NCBI RefSeq assembly: GCF_002097715.1
Contig: NZ_CP020738.1
Location: forward strand, 2,046,001 to 2,110,000
Direction of reading: 5' to 3'
DNA from: Burkholderia ubonensis subsp. mesacidophila
GTDB taxonomy: Bacteria; Pseudomonadota; Gammaproteobacteria; Burkholderiales; Burkholderiaceae
Length of the DNA stretch: 64,000 bases
Notes under the pieces: model-generated
Database searches by the model: none
What the model saw: the letters and a program-made list of their open reading frames with translations, nothing else
Told to the model about the DNA's origin: nothing
Shown: in pieces, positions 9,281 through 18,393 of the stretch
How the letters are laid out: every line of letters starts with the position of its first letter
How positions within the stretch are numbered: position 1 is the stretch's first letter
Position numbers and translations under genes: made by a program

Positions 9281-11614
9281 ATGAAAAAGAAGCCCGCCAA
9301 CCCACGCATCGAGCCGTACACCCATCCCGCCGCCGGCTGGGGGGCGCTGAAGGCCGTCACGATCAACCTGATCAAGGAAAAGGTCTCCGGCGCCAACTAC
9401 CGCACGCTGTTCCGCCAGAACCAGCCGGACGGCTTCGACTGCCCCGGCTGTGCATGGCCGGACCGCAAGCACGCGTCGACCTTCGAGTTCTGCGAGAACG
9501 GCGTGAAGGCCGTCGCGGCCGAGGCGACCGGCAAGCGCGTGACGCCGGAATTCTTCGCCGCGCACACGGTCACCGCGCTGCTCGAGCAGACCGACTACGA
9601 GCTCGAACAGCACGGGCGGCTCACCGAGCCGATGATCTACGACGCGCGCACCGACCGCTACGTACCGATCGCGTGGGACGACGCGTTCGAGCTGATCGCC
9701 CGCCATCTGCGCGAACTGCCCGACCCGAACCAGGCCGCGTTCTACACGTCCGGCCGCGCGAGCAACGAGGCGGCGTTCCTGTATCAGCTGCTGGTGCGCC
9801 TGTACGGCACGAACAACTTCCCCGACTGCTCGAACATGTGCCACGAGGCGACGAGCCGGGGGCTGCCGCCGTCGGTCGGCATCGGCAAGGGCACGGTCAC
9901 GCTCGACGACTTCGAGCTGGCCGACACGCTGCTGATCTTCGGGCAGAACCCGGCGACCAACCACCCGCGGATGATGGGCGAACTGCGCGAATGCGCGAAG
10001 CGCGGCGCGACGATCGTGTCGATCAACCCGTTGAAGGAGCGCGGCCTCGAGCGCTTCGCCGATCCGCAAAGCCCGATCGAGATGCTGACGATGTCGGGCA
10101 CCAACATCGCGTCGACGTTCATCCAGCCGACGATCGGCGGCGATTTCGCGCTGATCAAGGGCATCGCGAAGCGCGTGCTCGAACTCGACGACGACGCGCG
10201 GCGCAACGGCACCGCGCGCGTGCTCGACACCGCGTTCATCGCCGAGCACACGGCCGGCTTCGACGCGTTCGCCGCCGACCTGCGCGACGAAAGCTGGTCG
10301 GCGCTCACTGCCGAGAGCGGCGTGCCGTACGAGCAGATCGACGGCCTCGCGCAGCTCTATGCGCGCAGCGAACGCGTGATCGCGACGTGGGGGATGGGCC
10401 TCACGCAGCACAAGCATTCGGTCGCGACCGTGCAGATGCTGACCAACCTGATGCTGATGCGCGGCAACATCGGCCGCCCCGGCGCGGGCCTGTGCCCGGT
10501 GCGCGGCCATTCGAACGTGCAGGGCAACCGCACCGTCGGCATCGAGGAAAAACCGTCGCAGGCGTTCCTCGACCGGCTCGGCCAGGTGTTCGATTTCGAG
10601 CCGCCGCGCCGGCACGGCTACGACGTCGTCGAGACGATCGAGGCGATGCTCGAAGGCCACCTGAAGGTGTTCATCGGCCTCGGCGGCAACTTCGCGATGG
10701 CGACGCCCGACACGCCGCGCACCTGGGAAGGGCTGCGCCGCTGCGACCTGACCGTGCACATCACGACCAAGCTGAACCGCAGCCACCTGGTCCACGGCCG
10801 CGACGCGCTGATCCTGCCGACGCTCGGCCGCACCGAGATCGACCTGCAGGACAACGTGCCGCAAGGCGTGACGGTCGAGGATTCGATGAGCATGGTGCAC
10901 GTGTCGTACGGGATGAACAAGCCGGCGTCGCCGCACCTGATGTCCGAGCCGGCGATCGTCGCGCACATCGGCCACGCGCTGTTCGGCAGCGGCAAGGTCG
11001 ACTGGCTCGGCTACAAGGACGACTACGCGAAAGTGCGCGACGCCATCGAGGCGACCCTCGACGACTTCTACGACTACAACGCGCGCATCGCAAAACCGGG
11101 CGGCTTCCACCTGCGCGTCGCGTCGCGCGACCGCGAGTGGCTGACGCCGACCGCCAAGGCGAACTTCATCGCGCACGCGCTGCCGACCGACACGCCGATC
11201 CAGCGCGCCCGCGCGCTGCACGGCGAGCGCCTGATGACGCTGATGACGACGCGCTCCCACGACCAGTACAACACGACCGTCTACGGGCTCGACGACCGCT
11301 ATCGCGGCGTGTTCGGCCAGCGCCGCGTCGTGTTCGTCAACCCGGACGATCTGGCGATGCTCGGCCTGAAGGCGGGCGAATGGGTCGACATGGAGACGGT
11401 GTGGCACGACGGCATCGAGCGGCGCGCCGACGGCTTCCTGCTCGTCGCCTACGATATTCCGCGCGGCTGCATCGGCGCGTATTATCCGGAAACGAACCCG
11501 CTCGTGCCGCTCGACAGCGTCGGTGACGTCTGCAACACGCCGACGTCGAAATCGGTGCCGGTGCTGCTGCACCGCGCCGCCGCGCAGGCCGCGCAGGCCG
11601 CGCAGGCCGCCTGA
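9281..11614 (+). CDS. FdhF/YdeP-family molybdopterin oxidoreductase
   Basis: A 777-residue cytoplasmic protein of the molybdenum bis-PGD superfamily. The N terminus carries the DCPGCAWPD...FCENG signature of the YdeP subfamily in place of a classical four-cysteine cluster motif. The cofactor-binding core has TSGRASNEAAFLYQL, NMCHEATSRG and FGQNPATNHPRMM, and the C-terminal MopB domain (about 640-760) has MTTRSHDQYNTTVYG. YdeP in E. coli is linked to acid resistance; the substrate is unknown. The C terminus ends in AAQAAQAAQAA encoded by three 9-base repeats. The stop is followed after 13 bases by the bestrophin start, so the two form an operon. Confidence 0.9.
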   Translation: MKKKPANPRIEPYTHPAAGWGALKAVTINLIKEKVSGANYRTLFRQNQPDGFDCPGCAWPDRKHASTFEFCENGVKAVAAEATGKRVTPEFFAAHTVTALLEQTDYELEQHGRLTEPMIYDARTDRYVPIAWDDAFELIARHLRELPDPNQAAFYTSGRASNEAAFLYQLLVRLYGTNNFPDCSNMCHEATSRGLPPSVGIGKGTVTLDDFELADTLLIFGQNPATNHPRMMGELRECAKRGATIVSINPLKERGLERFADPQSPIEMLTMSGTNIASTFIQPTIGGDFALIKGIAKRVLELDDDARRNGTARVLDTAFIAEHTAGFDAFAADLRDESWSALTAESGVPYEQIDGLAQLYARSERVIATWGMGLTQHKHSVATVQMLTNLMLMRGNIGRPGAGLCPVRGHSNVQGNRTVGIEEKPSQAFLDRLGQVFDFEPPRRHGYDVVETIEAMLEGHLKVFIGLGGNFAMATPDTPRTWEGLRRCDLTVHITTKLNRSHLVHGRDALILPTLGRTEIDLQDNVPQGVTVEDSMSMVHVSYGMNKPASPHLMSEPAIVAHIGHALFGSGKVDWLGYKDDYAKVRDAIEATLDDFYDYNARIAKPGGFHLRVASRDREWLTPTAKANFIAHALPTDTPIQRARALHGERLMTLMTTRSHDQYNTTVYGLDDRYRGVFGQRRVVFVNPDDLAMLGLKAGEWVDMETVWHDGIERRADGFLLVAYDIPRGCIGAYYPETNPLVPLDSVGDVCNTPTSKSVPVLLHRAAAQAAQAAQAA

Positions 11615-11627
11615 AGGAGAACCCGCG

Positions 11628-12545
11628 ATGATCGTCCGCCCCCGCGAGCACTGGCTGCGGATGCTGTTCGTCTGGAACGGCTCGGTGCTGCAGACGATCC
11701 TGCCGCAGCTCGCGCTGACGCTGGCGATCAGCATCGTCGCGCTGTGGACCGGCGGGCGCGTGATGGGCGAGAAGGTGCCGCTGAACCCGACGCCGTTCAC
11801 GCTGATCGGCCTCACGCTGGCGATCTTCGCGGCGTTCCGCAACAACGCGAGCTACGACCGCTATCGCGAGGCCCGGCATCTGTGGGGCGGCGTGCTGACC
11901 GCCGCGCGCACGCTGGAATCGCAGGCGCTGGCCTACCGCGTGTTCGACACCGACGACGAACGCCGCGTGTTCGTGCGCGCGCTGATCGCGTTCGTGTACG
12001 CGCTCAAGCATCAGCTGCGCGGCACCGACCCCGCGGCCGACCTGCGGCCGCGGCTCGACGACGCGACCTACGCGCAAGTCGAGCCGCTCAAGTTCCGCCC
12101 GATCGCGATCCTGCATCGGTTGCGCACGACGCTTGCCGCACGCGCCGACGCCGGCCGCCTCGCGGATACGCGCCTGTGGATGCTCGACGCGCGGCTCGAC
12201 GAGCTGGTCGCGATGGTGAGCGGCTGCGAGCGCATCGCGTCGACGCCGATCCCGTTCTCGTACGACGTGCTGCTGCACCGGACCATCTACGCGTATTGCA
12301 TCCTGCTGCCGTTCGGGCTCGTCGATTCGATCGGCGCGGCCACGCCGTTCGTCACGGTGTTCGTCGCGTACACGCTGATCGCGCTCGACGCGATCGCCCA
12401 TGCGATTGCCGAGCCGTTCGGCACCGGCCCGAACCATCTCGCGCTCGATGCGATCACGCGGCAGATCGAGCGCACGCTGCTGGAACTGAACGGCGAACCG
12501 CTGCCGAACGAAGTGACGCCCGGCAAGCACTATCGGCTCCCCTGA
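11628..12545 (+). CDS. bestrophin-family anion channel
   Basis: A 305-residue membrane protein. Helices near residues 20-45 and 50-70 are followed by the conserved FRNNASYDRYREARHLWGG segment, a long cytoplasmic helical part, two more helices (residues about 215-265) and AIAEPFGTGPNHLALDAITRQIERTLLEL, all diagnostic of the bestrophin (DUF/UPF0187, YneE) family. Members are pentameric anion or cation channels. AAGGAGA ends 7 bases before the ATG, which excludes the longer frame starting at 11523. It is the second gene after the YdeP-like oxidoreductase. Confidence 0.9.
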   Translation: MIVRPREHWLRMLFVWNGSVLQTILPQLALTLAISIVALWTGGRVMGEKVPLNPTPFTLIGLTLAIFAAFRNNASYDRYREARHLWGGVLTAARTLESQALAYRVFDTDDERRVFVRALIAFVYALKHQLRGTDPAADLRPRLDDATYAQVEPLKFRPIAILHRLRTTLAARADAGRLADTRLWMLDARLDELVAMVSGCERIASTPIPFSYDVLLHRTIYAYCILLPFGLVDSIGAATPFVTVFVAYTLIALDAIAHAIAEPFGTGPNHLALDAITRQIERTLLELNGEPLPNEVTPGKHYRLP

Positions 12546-12680
12546 CCCGACGCGCGCCGCGGCGCGCGTAATAAACGCTCACAAACGATACAAACCGGCC
12601 GTCAACACGCGTGGCGCACGCCCCGTTCTTGGGTCAAGCGCCGGATATTCCTGCGCCCGACAACGACAGGAGAAAACACC

Positions 12681-13010
12681 ATGCGAGCCCTCACCCGCCA
12701 CCTCGCGATCGCCGCCACCCTGATGTCGGTCCTGACCGGCACCGCGTTCGCCGACACGCCGTGGCAGAAGACGCACCCGCGCCGCGAAGAGGTGAACCAG
12801 CGCCTCGCGAACCAGAACCGCCGCATCCACCACGAAGTGAAGGAAGGCGAGCTGTCGCGCACGCAAGCCGCGCGCCTGCATCGCGACGACCGCAAGATCC
12901 GCCAGGAAGAGCGGGACATGGCGGCGCAGAACGGCGGTCATCTCACCAAGCCGGAACAGCGCGTGCTGAACCAGCAGGAAAACGCGGTCAGCAACAAGAT
13001 CGGCCAATAA
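12681..13010 (+). CDS. small secreted charged protein
   Basis: A 109-residue protein with a clear Sec signal peptide (hydrophobic residues 8-20, cleavage after AFA). The mature part is highly charged and helical, with a repeated RIHHEVKEGELSRTQAARLHRDDRKIRQEER pattern resembling two similar helices. Proteins of this kind are common in Burkholderia and are predicted periplasmic; the function is unknown. AGGAGA is ten bases before the ATG. It appears to be a single-gene unit. Confidence 0.78.
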   Translation: MRALTRHLAIAATLMSVLTGTAFADTPWQKTHPRREEVNQRLANQNRRIHHEVKEGELSRTQAARLHRDDRKIRQEERDMAAQNGGHLTKPEQRVLNQQENAVSNKIGQ

Positions 13011-13198
13011 GCGCTCCGCCTCGGTGACTTTCGGACGCCCGCTGCCGCGTTGCGGCCGCGGGCGCTTGTTGTATCGAATCGTTTCAGCGCGCAATGCGTG
13101 TCGCACCCTGCGGGTATACTTCGCCGTCAACCGTTGCGAAGCTTCGCGTTTCGCCTGCCCCGCGTTCCAGCCTCGACACGAGAGACACGACGACCACC

Positions 13199-13537
13199 AT
13201 GAAACGATTCCTGCTGCTCCTCCCCGCCACCGCCGTGCTCGCCGCCTGCGGTTCCGCACCGACCTCCGAGTCCGCCGCCGAGTCCGGCGCGCAGGCGATG
13301 ATCTACGTGTCGTCGCAGCGCCCCGCCGACGCGATCGCCAACTGCCTCGACAGCCGGCTGTCGGACGTGCAGCGCTCGCACCACGGCGGCGTGACCGACA
13401 TCACGGTCGGCTCGCGTTCGTACTTCGTCACGCTCACGCCGTCCGGCTCCGGTTCGGTCATCAAGGTCGTGCGCGGCACCGCGAGCGAGCCGCCCGAGGA
13501 AGCAATGCGCTTCGCGATCGCGCGCTGCGCGATCTGA
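13199..13537 (+). CDS. small lipoprotein
   Basis: A 112-residue predicted outer- or inner-membrane lipoprotein. MKRFLLLLPATAVLAACGS is a signal peptide with lipobox LAAC, giving Cys17 as the lipidated residue. The mature part (about 95 residues) has two cysteines (NCLDSRL, ARCAI) that may form a disulfide. The longer frame beginning at 13094 lacks a signal and is rejected. The family is not recognised. Confidence 0.8.
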   Translation: MKRFLLLLPATAVLAACGSAPTSESAAESGAQAMIYVSSQRPADAIANCLDSRLSDVQRSHHGGVTDITVGSRSYFVTLTPSGSGSVIKVVRGTASEPPEEAMRFAIARCAI

Positions 13538-13646
13538 TCCGGCGCGCCCGCGCGCGATCGCCCGATCCGCGCCGGCGCCGATTATTTTTACCCGGGCGTC
13601 CGTCAATGAGAGAATCGCACCACAATCTCTTTCCGATGGAGCCCGC

Positions 13647-15236
13647 ATGAAGCATCTGCTGTCCAGGCTGTTCGTCAGTGCCACGCTCACCGCGCTCGCC
13701 ACGCTCACACCGGCCCACGCGGCGACGCCGCCCGGCATCTTCGTCGTCGCGACGCAACTCGCCGAGTTCACGACGCTCGACCCGAGCGTGATCTACGAGC
13801 TCGTGCCGTCCGAGTATGCCGCGAACACCTACGAACGGCTCGTGCGCGTCGACCTGAAGGACCCGACGCGCTTCGACGGGCAGATCGCGCAATCGTGGAG
13901 CGTCGGCGCGGACGGCGTCACCTTCACGTTCAAGCTGCGCCCCGGCCTCACGTTCCATTCCGGCAATCCGCTCACCGCCGACGACGTCGCCTGGTCGCTG
14001 CAGCGCACCGTGCTGCTCGACAAGGGCCCGGCCGGCGTGCTCGCCGACCTCGGCCTCACGAAGGCGAACGTCGCGCAGAAGGTCCGCGCGATCGATCCGC
14101 AGACCGTCGTGCTCGAAACCGACCACAAGTACGCGCCGAGCTTCGTGCTCAACGTGCTGAGCGCGTGCCCGGCGTCGGTGTTCGACAGGAAACTGCTGCT
14201 GTCGCACCAGCAGGGCAACGATCTCGGCAGCGGCTGGCTGCGCACCAACGACGCCGGCTCCGGCCCGTACAAGCTCGTCAAGTGGACGCCGAACGAGAGC
14301 ATCGTGCTGCAGCGCTTCGACGCGTACCGCACGCCGTATCCGATGCAGCGCGTCGTGCTGCGCCATGTGCCCGAGGCATCCGCGCAGCGCCTGCTGCTTG
14401 AGAACGGCGACGCCGACGCGGCGCGCAACCTGAGCCCCGACAGCCTCGCCGCGCTGTCGAAGGCCGGCAAGATCAAGGTCGCCGCGTGGCCGGTGTCCGC
14501 GCTGATGTACCTGAGCCTGAACACGAAGAACCCGAACCTCGCGAAGCCCGAGGTGCAGGAAGCGATGAAGTGGCTCGTCGACTACGACGGCATCCAGCGC
14601 AACATCGTCAGCGCGAGCTACAAGGTTCACCAGACGTTCCTGCCGGAAGGCTTCCTCGGCGCGTCGAACGCGCGCCCGTACAAGCAGGACGTCGCGAAGG
14701 CGAAGGCGCTGCTCGCGAAGGCCGGGCTGCCGAACGGCTTCACGGTGACGATGGACATGCCGAACGACTACCCGTTCCTGGAGATCACGCAGGCGCTGCA
14801 GGCGAACTTCGCGCAGGCCGGCATCCAGGTGAAGCTGATCCCCGGCGACGCGAAGCAGGCGATCGGCAAGTATCGCGCACGCCAGCACGACATCTTCATC
14901 GGCGAATGGTCGCCGGACTACATGGACCCGAACAGCAACGCGCGCGGCTTTGCATGGAATCCGGACAATTCGGACCAGTCGCCGACCAAGCTGCTCGCGT
15001 GGCGCAACAGCTGGGACATCCCGCAGCTGACGAAGGACACCGAGGCCGCGCTCGCCGAGCCGTCGCCCGCGAAGCGCGCGCAGCGCTACGACGCGCTGCA
15101 GAAGGCGGTGCTCGCGCGCTCGCCGTTCATCATCATGTTCGAGAAGGTCGTGCAGGTCGCGACGCGCCCGGGCGTCACCGGCCCGGAAATCGGGCCGATC
15201 AACGATTTCGTGTCGTACCGGACGCTGAAGAAGTAA
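13647..15236 (+). CDS. ABC transporter substrate-binding protein, family 5 (copy 1)
   Basis: A 529-residue periplasmic binding protein of the SBP_bac_5 (DppA/OppA) type. The signal peptide covers residues 1-26 (cleavage near AHA). Then come AEFTTLDPSVIYELVPSEY, LRPGLTFHSGNPLTADDVAW (the family hallmark), RPGVTGPEIGPINDFVSY and a C-terminal LKK. It should deliver peptides or similar ligands to a Dpp-type ABC importer. No permease is adjacent; the only permease/ATPase set in the window is at 34.8-38.5 kb. It is closely similar along its whole length to the SBP at 18394, and the 19 bases spanning the ribosome site and start codon are identical in both. Confidence 0.93.
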   Translation: MKHLLSRLFVSATLTALATLTPAHAATPPGIFVVATQLAEFTTLDPSVIYELVPSEYAANTYERLVRVDLKDPTRFDGQIAQSWSVGADGVTFTFKLRPGLTFHSGNPLTADDVAWSLQRTVLLDKGPAGVLADLGLTKANVAQKVRAIDPQTVVLETDHKYAPSFVLNVLSACPASVFDRKLLLSHQQGNDLGSGWLRTNDAGSGPYKLVKWTPNESIVLQRFDAYRTPYPMQRVVLRHVPEASAQRLLLENGDADAARNLSPDSLAALSKAGKIKVAAWPVSALMYLSLNTKNPNLAKPEVQEAMKWLVDYDGIQRNIVSASYKVHQTFLPEGFLGASNARPYKQDVAKAKALLAKAGLPNGFTVTMDMPNDYPFLEITQALQANFAQAGIQVKLIPGDAKQAIGKYRARQHDIFIGEWSPDYMDPNSNARGFAWNPDNSDQSPTKLLAWRNSWDIPQLTKDTEAALAEPSPAKRAQRYDALQKAVLARSPFIIMFEKVVQVATRPGVTGPEIGPINDFVSYRTLKK

Positions 15237-15270
15237 GCCCCCTCGCCGGCGACGCCGGCGCGCGGCGCGC

Positions 15271-16578
15271 TCAATTGAGCGCCGCCCACACCAGATACGC
15301 ATTCAGCGCGACGATCACGACCGTCGCCGCGCCCGCCGCAATCAGCAGCGGCGCACGCATCGCATGCGCGCCCATCACGTCGCCGCGCGCCGACAGCATC
15401 AGCAGCGCGATCATCGGCATCGGCAGCACGAAGCTCAGCACGACCTGGCTCAGCACCATCGCATGCGTGACGTCGCACCCCAGCGCGACGACGACAAGCG
15501 CCGGCGCGACCGTCACCGCGCGCCGCGCCCACACCGGCATCCGGCGCCGGATGAAGCCCTGCATCACGACCTGCCCCGCCATCGTCCCGACGACCGAGCT
15601 CGACACGCCCGACGTCAGCAGCGCGACGAGGAACAGTGCGCCCGCCGCCGGCCCGAGCACCGGAATCAGCGTGTGATACGCGTCGCCGATGTCGGTCATG
15701 CCCGGCGCGCTCCGGTGGAACGCCGACGCCGCCATCATCACCATCGCGAGATTCACGACGCCGGCCAGGCCCAGCGCGACCACCACCTCGCGGTTCGAGA
15801 AGCGCACGAGCCGGCGGCGCTCGGCGTCGTTGCGCGGCGCGGTGCGGCCCTGCGTCAGCCCGGAATGCAGGTACAGCGTGTGCGGCATGATCGTCGCGCC
15901 GATGATGCCGACCGCGATCGTCAGCGCCGCGTGATCCGGAAGCTGCGGCACGACGAGATGGAAGGCCGCCGCCTGCCAGTCCTGCGGCGCGATCAGCAGT
16001 TCGCCCAGATAGCAGGCGCCGATCACGCCGACGAGCGTCGCGATCGCGACTTCCAGCGGCCGGAAGCCGCGCTTCTCCAGCGCGAGGATCGCGCCGGTCG
16101 CGAACCCGGTCGCGACCATCCCCGCGAGCAGCGACAGATGGCACAGCAGCCCGAACGCGAGCGCGCCGCCGAGGAATTCGGCGAGATCGGTCGCCATCGC
16201 GGCGATTTCCGACGCGATCCACATCCCCCACACGACCGGCGCCGGGAAATGGTCGCGGCACAGTTCCGCGAGGTTGCGCCCGGTCACGACGCCGAGCTTC
16301 GCCGATATCGCCTGGAACAGCATCGCGATCGCGTTCGCGGCGAACACGACCCACAGCAGCCGGTAGCCGTACGCGGCGCCCGCCTGGATGTTGATCGCGA
16401 AGTTGCCGGGGTCCATGTAGCCGATCGACGCGATCACGGCGGGACCGACGAACGGCAGCAGCGCGGCGGCGCCGGTGCGGCGCCCTTCCAGGGCGGCGCG
16501 CGCCGCGTGCTCGGTCCGCTCGGTGGACGGGCCCGGCAGCGCGAGGCTGCCGGCGGGTTTGCTCGAAATGGGACGCAT
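15271..16578 (-). CDS. mntH: NRAMP-family divalent metal transporter
   Basis: A 435-residue inner-membrane protein with eleven hydrophobic segments. The metal-binding motif in helix 1 is present (GYMDPGNFAINI), as is the helix 6 motif (GATIMPHTLYLHSGL). These define bacterial NRAMP transporters, which import Mn2+ (also Fe2+) with protons. It lies 75 bases after the oxalate decarboxylase gene on the same strand and is probably cotranscribed. Oxalate decarboxylase uses manganese, so this copy may serve that enzyme. No MntR-type site was recognised in the short gap. Confidence 0.92.
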   Translation of the reverse strand: MRPISSKPAGSLALPGPSTERTEHAARAALEGRRTGAAALLPFVGPAVIASIGYMDPGNFAINIQAGAAYGYRLLWVVFAANAIAMLFQAISAKLGVVTGRNLAELCRDHFPAPVVWGMWIASEIAAMATDLAEFLGGALAFGLLCHLSLLAGMVATGFATGAILALEKRGFRPLEVAIATLVGVIGACYLGELLIAPQDWQAAAFHLVVPQLPDHAALTIAVGIIGATIMPHTLYLHSGLTQGRTAPRNDAERRRLVRFSNREVVVALGLAGVVNLAMVMMAASAFHRSAPGMTDIGDAYHTLIPVLGPAAGALFLVALLTSGVSSSVVGTMAGQVVMQGFIRRRMPVWARRAVTVAPALVVVALGCDVTHAMVLSQVVLSFVLPMPMIALLMLSARGDVMGAHAMRAPLLIAAGAATVVIVALNAYLVWAALN

Positions 16579-16653
16579 GTTCGGGTTCCGTTCGAAAGAA
16601 GGATACAGCGGACGACGGAGGCGGCCGGCGCGCCGCTTGCCGGCCGCGCCGGC

Positions 16654-17910
16654 TCACACGGGCACGACGTCCGGGCGGTTGCGCGGAATCTGCGCGAGCA
16701 CGTCGGGCGCGAGATTCAGGTGCGCCTCGACGAGCTGCGGCGGCGTATGCGCGAGCCAGTCGGACAGCGACACCTCCGCATAGCGCTCGGACTTGAAGAT
16801 CTCCAGGAACACGAGATCGGTGTTGCCGGTGTTCTGCACGTAATGCCCGAGGCTCTTCTTCACGTAGCCGACGTCGCCCGCGCGGAAATCGGCGGTCTGC
16901 GCCTTCGGGCCGGTGTCGAACACGGTCATGCGCGCGTCGCCCTGGATGTAGTACTGCCACTCGTCCGCGTTCGGGTGCCAGTGCAGCTCGCGCATCCCGC
17001 CCGGATGCACGGTGACGAGCGCCGCCGAGACGGTCTTCGATACGTTGAAGTTGGTGCTGTCCGCGATCCGCACTTCGCCGCCGCGCGTCTTCACGACGGG
17101 CTTCATGTCGCCGAGCGAGAAGATGAACGGATGCGGCGGCGCGCCGCGCGACGACGCGGCCGCGCGCTGCGCCTGCGCGAGCGGGCCCGGCTCGTCGCCC
17201 TGGAAGATCCACAGGTTGTCGAGCGGGATGTTCCGGAACGCGTCGGCCGGCACGCCGAAGTTGCGCGCGAGCACGTCGGGCGGCGTATGCGCGATCCAGT
17301 CGGTCAGCAGCAGCGTGTTGAATTCGGACGCGCGGCCGTTATCGAACGCGAGCAGGAATTCCGCGCCGTCGCTGCCCAGCCCCTGCAGCGAATGCGGCAG
17401 GCCGGGCGGGAAATACCACAGGTCGCCCGTCTTCACGTCCTGCACCGACGGCCGCCCCTGTTCGTCGAGCACGGTGATCCGGCAGCGGCCGTCGAGCATG
17501 AATGCCCATTCGGCCTGCTGATGCCAGTGCATCTCGCGAATGCCGCCGCGCGTCAGCCGCATATTGACGCCTGAAATGGTTTCCGAAATCGCGAAATCGT
17601 CCTGCGTGACTTCGCGCGCCCAGCCGCCGTTCTGAATGCGCTTGTGCGCATTATTGAACGACGCCCAGAATAACGGCATGCCGTTGATATCGGTCGCGGG
17701 CGGATCCTGAAACGACGGAAACTGATTCGCCAATGCCGGATTCTGCGGCCCCGGATCGGTCAGGCTCTGGCGATTGCGCGCATTGACCGCGCCTTCCGGC
17801 GGGCGGTCCGGATTGCCGAACGAGGCCGCCTTCGCGGTCACGGCAAGGCCGGCCGCGGCTACCGCGCCGGCCGTATTCGCGAGCATCTTGCGTCGGGACA
17901 GATTCGTCAT
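16654..17910 (-). CDS. oxdC: bicupin oxalate decarboxylase with Tat signal
   Basis: A 418-residue enzyme converting oxalate to formate and CO2. Residues 1-29 are a twin-arginine signal (SRRKMLANTAG..., AKA), so it should act in the periplasm. Two cupin domains each carry the manganese site: HWHQQAEW (His128, His130, Glu134) with PPGLPHSL, and HWHPNADEW with SLGHYVQN. The VRIADSTNFNVSKT segment corresponds to the C-terminal-domain lid. It is followed by a Mn transporter gene. The upstream region contains a 24-base inverted repeat that is a good operator candidate. The length and two-domain layout are normal for OxdC. Confidence 0.9.
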   Translation of the reverse strand: MTNLSRRKMLANTAGAVAAAGLAVTAKAASFGNPDRPPEGAVNARNRQSLTDPGPQNPALANQFPSFQDPPATDINGMPLFWASFNNAHKRIQNGGWAREVTQDDFAISETISGVNMRLTRGGIREMHWHQQAEWAFMLDGRCRITVLDEQGRPSVQDVKTGDLWYFPPGLPHSLQGLGSDGAEFLLAFDNGRASEFNTLLLTDWIAHTPPDVLARNFGVPADAFRNIPLDNLWIFQGDEPGPLAQAQRAAASSRGAPPHPFIFSLGDMKPVVKTRGGEVRIADSTNFNVSKTVSAALVTVHPGGMRELHWHPNADEWQYYIQGDARMTVFDTGPKAQTADFRAGDVGYVKKSLGHYVQNTGNTDLVFLEIFKSERYAEVSLSDWLAHTPPQLVEAHLNLAPDVLAQIPRNRPDVVPV

Positions 17911-17959
17911 GATTTCCTCTTCAGTTCTTCAGTTAATCGAATGCCTGGCACGGGGCGAC

Positions 17960-17983
17960 CATTCGTTTTCAGATTAACGAATG
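17960..17983. promoter_or_regulatory. inverted repeat upstream of oxdC
   Basis: CATTCGTT-N8-AACGAATG has perfect 8-base arms, starting 50 bases upstream of the oxdC start codon within an AT-rich promoter-like region. The remaining bases to 18393 hold no gene. They contain several AT-rich blocks that could serve the divergent oxdC and SBP promoters. The cognate regulator is not in the window. Confidence 0.5.
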
Positions 17984-18393
17984 ATTTGAACAACCCGCGA
18001 CGAAATTTAAAAACAAATCCGACAAAACATTAAATGAATAATTAAGATGGATTCATGACTTAATCTGATTCCCTTTAAGTTTGTAATAATTTTGATCAGG
18101 CACGGTGAATGCGGATCACGAAAGCCGATGGATTGCCGGACAGCTGCGATGAACATCGCGGCCCGGATCAGTAGCTATCGACGCCGCTCACGCCATAGCT
18201 TTTTTAATCTGGCGCGAATTATTTTGTTTTTGTCAGATGGATGAGAGGTCATGCCACGCCCACCACCTTGTCAAAACCCCTCCGAATGGCCCGGTGCTCG
18301 CGCGCTGCCGCAGTCGACAACGCCGACCCGCGGCCCGTGGCGCCTGATGTGATGCACGCCCCCCCTTCCCGTTCACCGACCGATGGAGCCCGC

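Noticed and set aside
9134..11845. A 903-codon open frame antisense to the YdeP-like gene, and similar long frames at 1568-3061, 7566-9245, 13461-15302 and 15364-17574
   Set aside because: All lie opposite well-identified genes, are rich in Arg/His/Asp/Ala, and arise from GC-rich third positions; none has recognisable domains or ribosome sites.
12550..12569. Twenty-base perfect palindrome after the bestrophin gene
   Set aside because: It has no loop and no T run, so it is a weak terminator candidate; alternating GC palindromes are frequent in this DNA.
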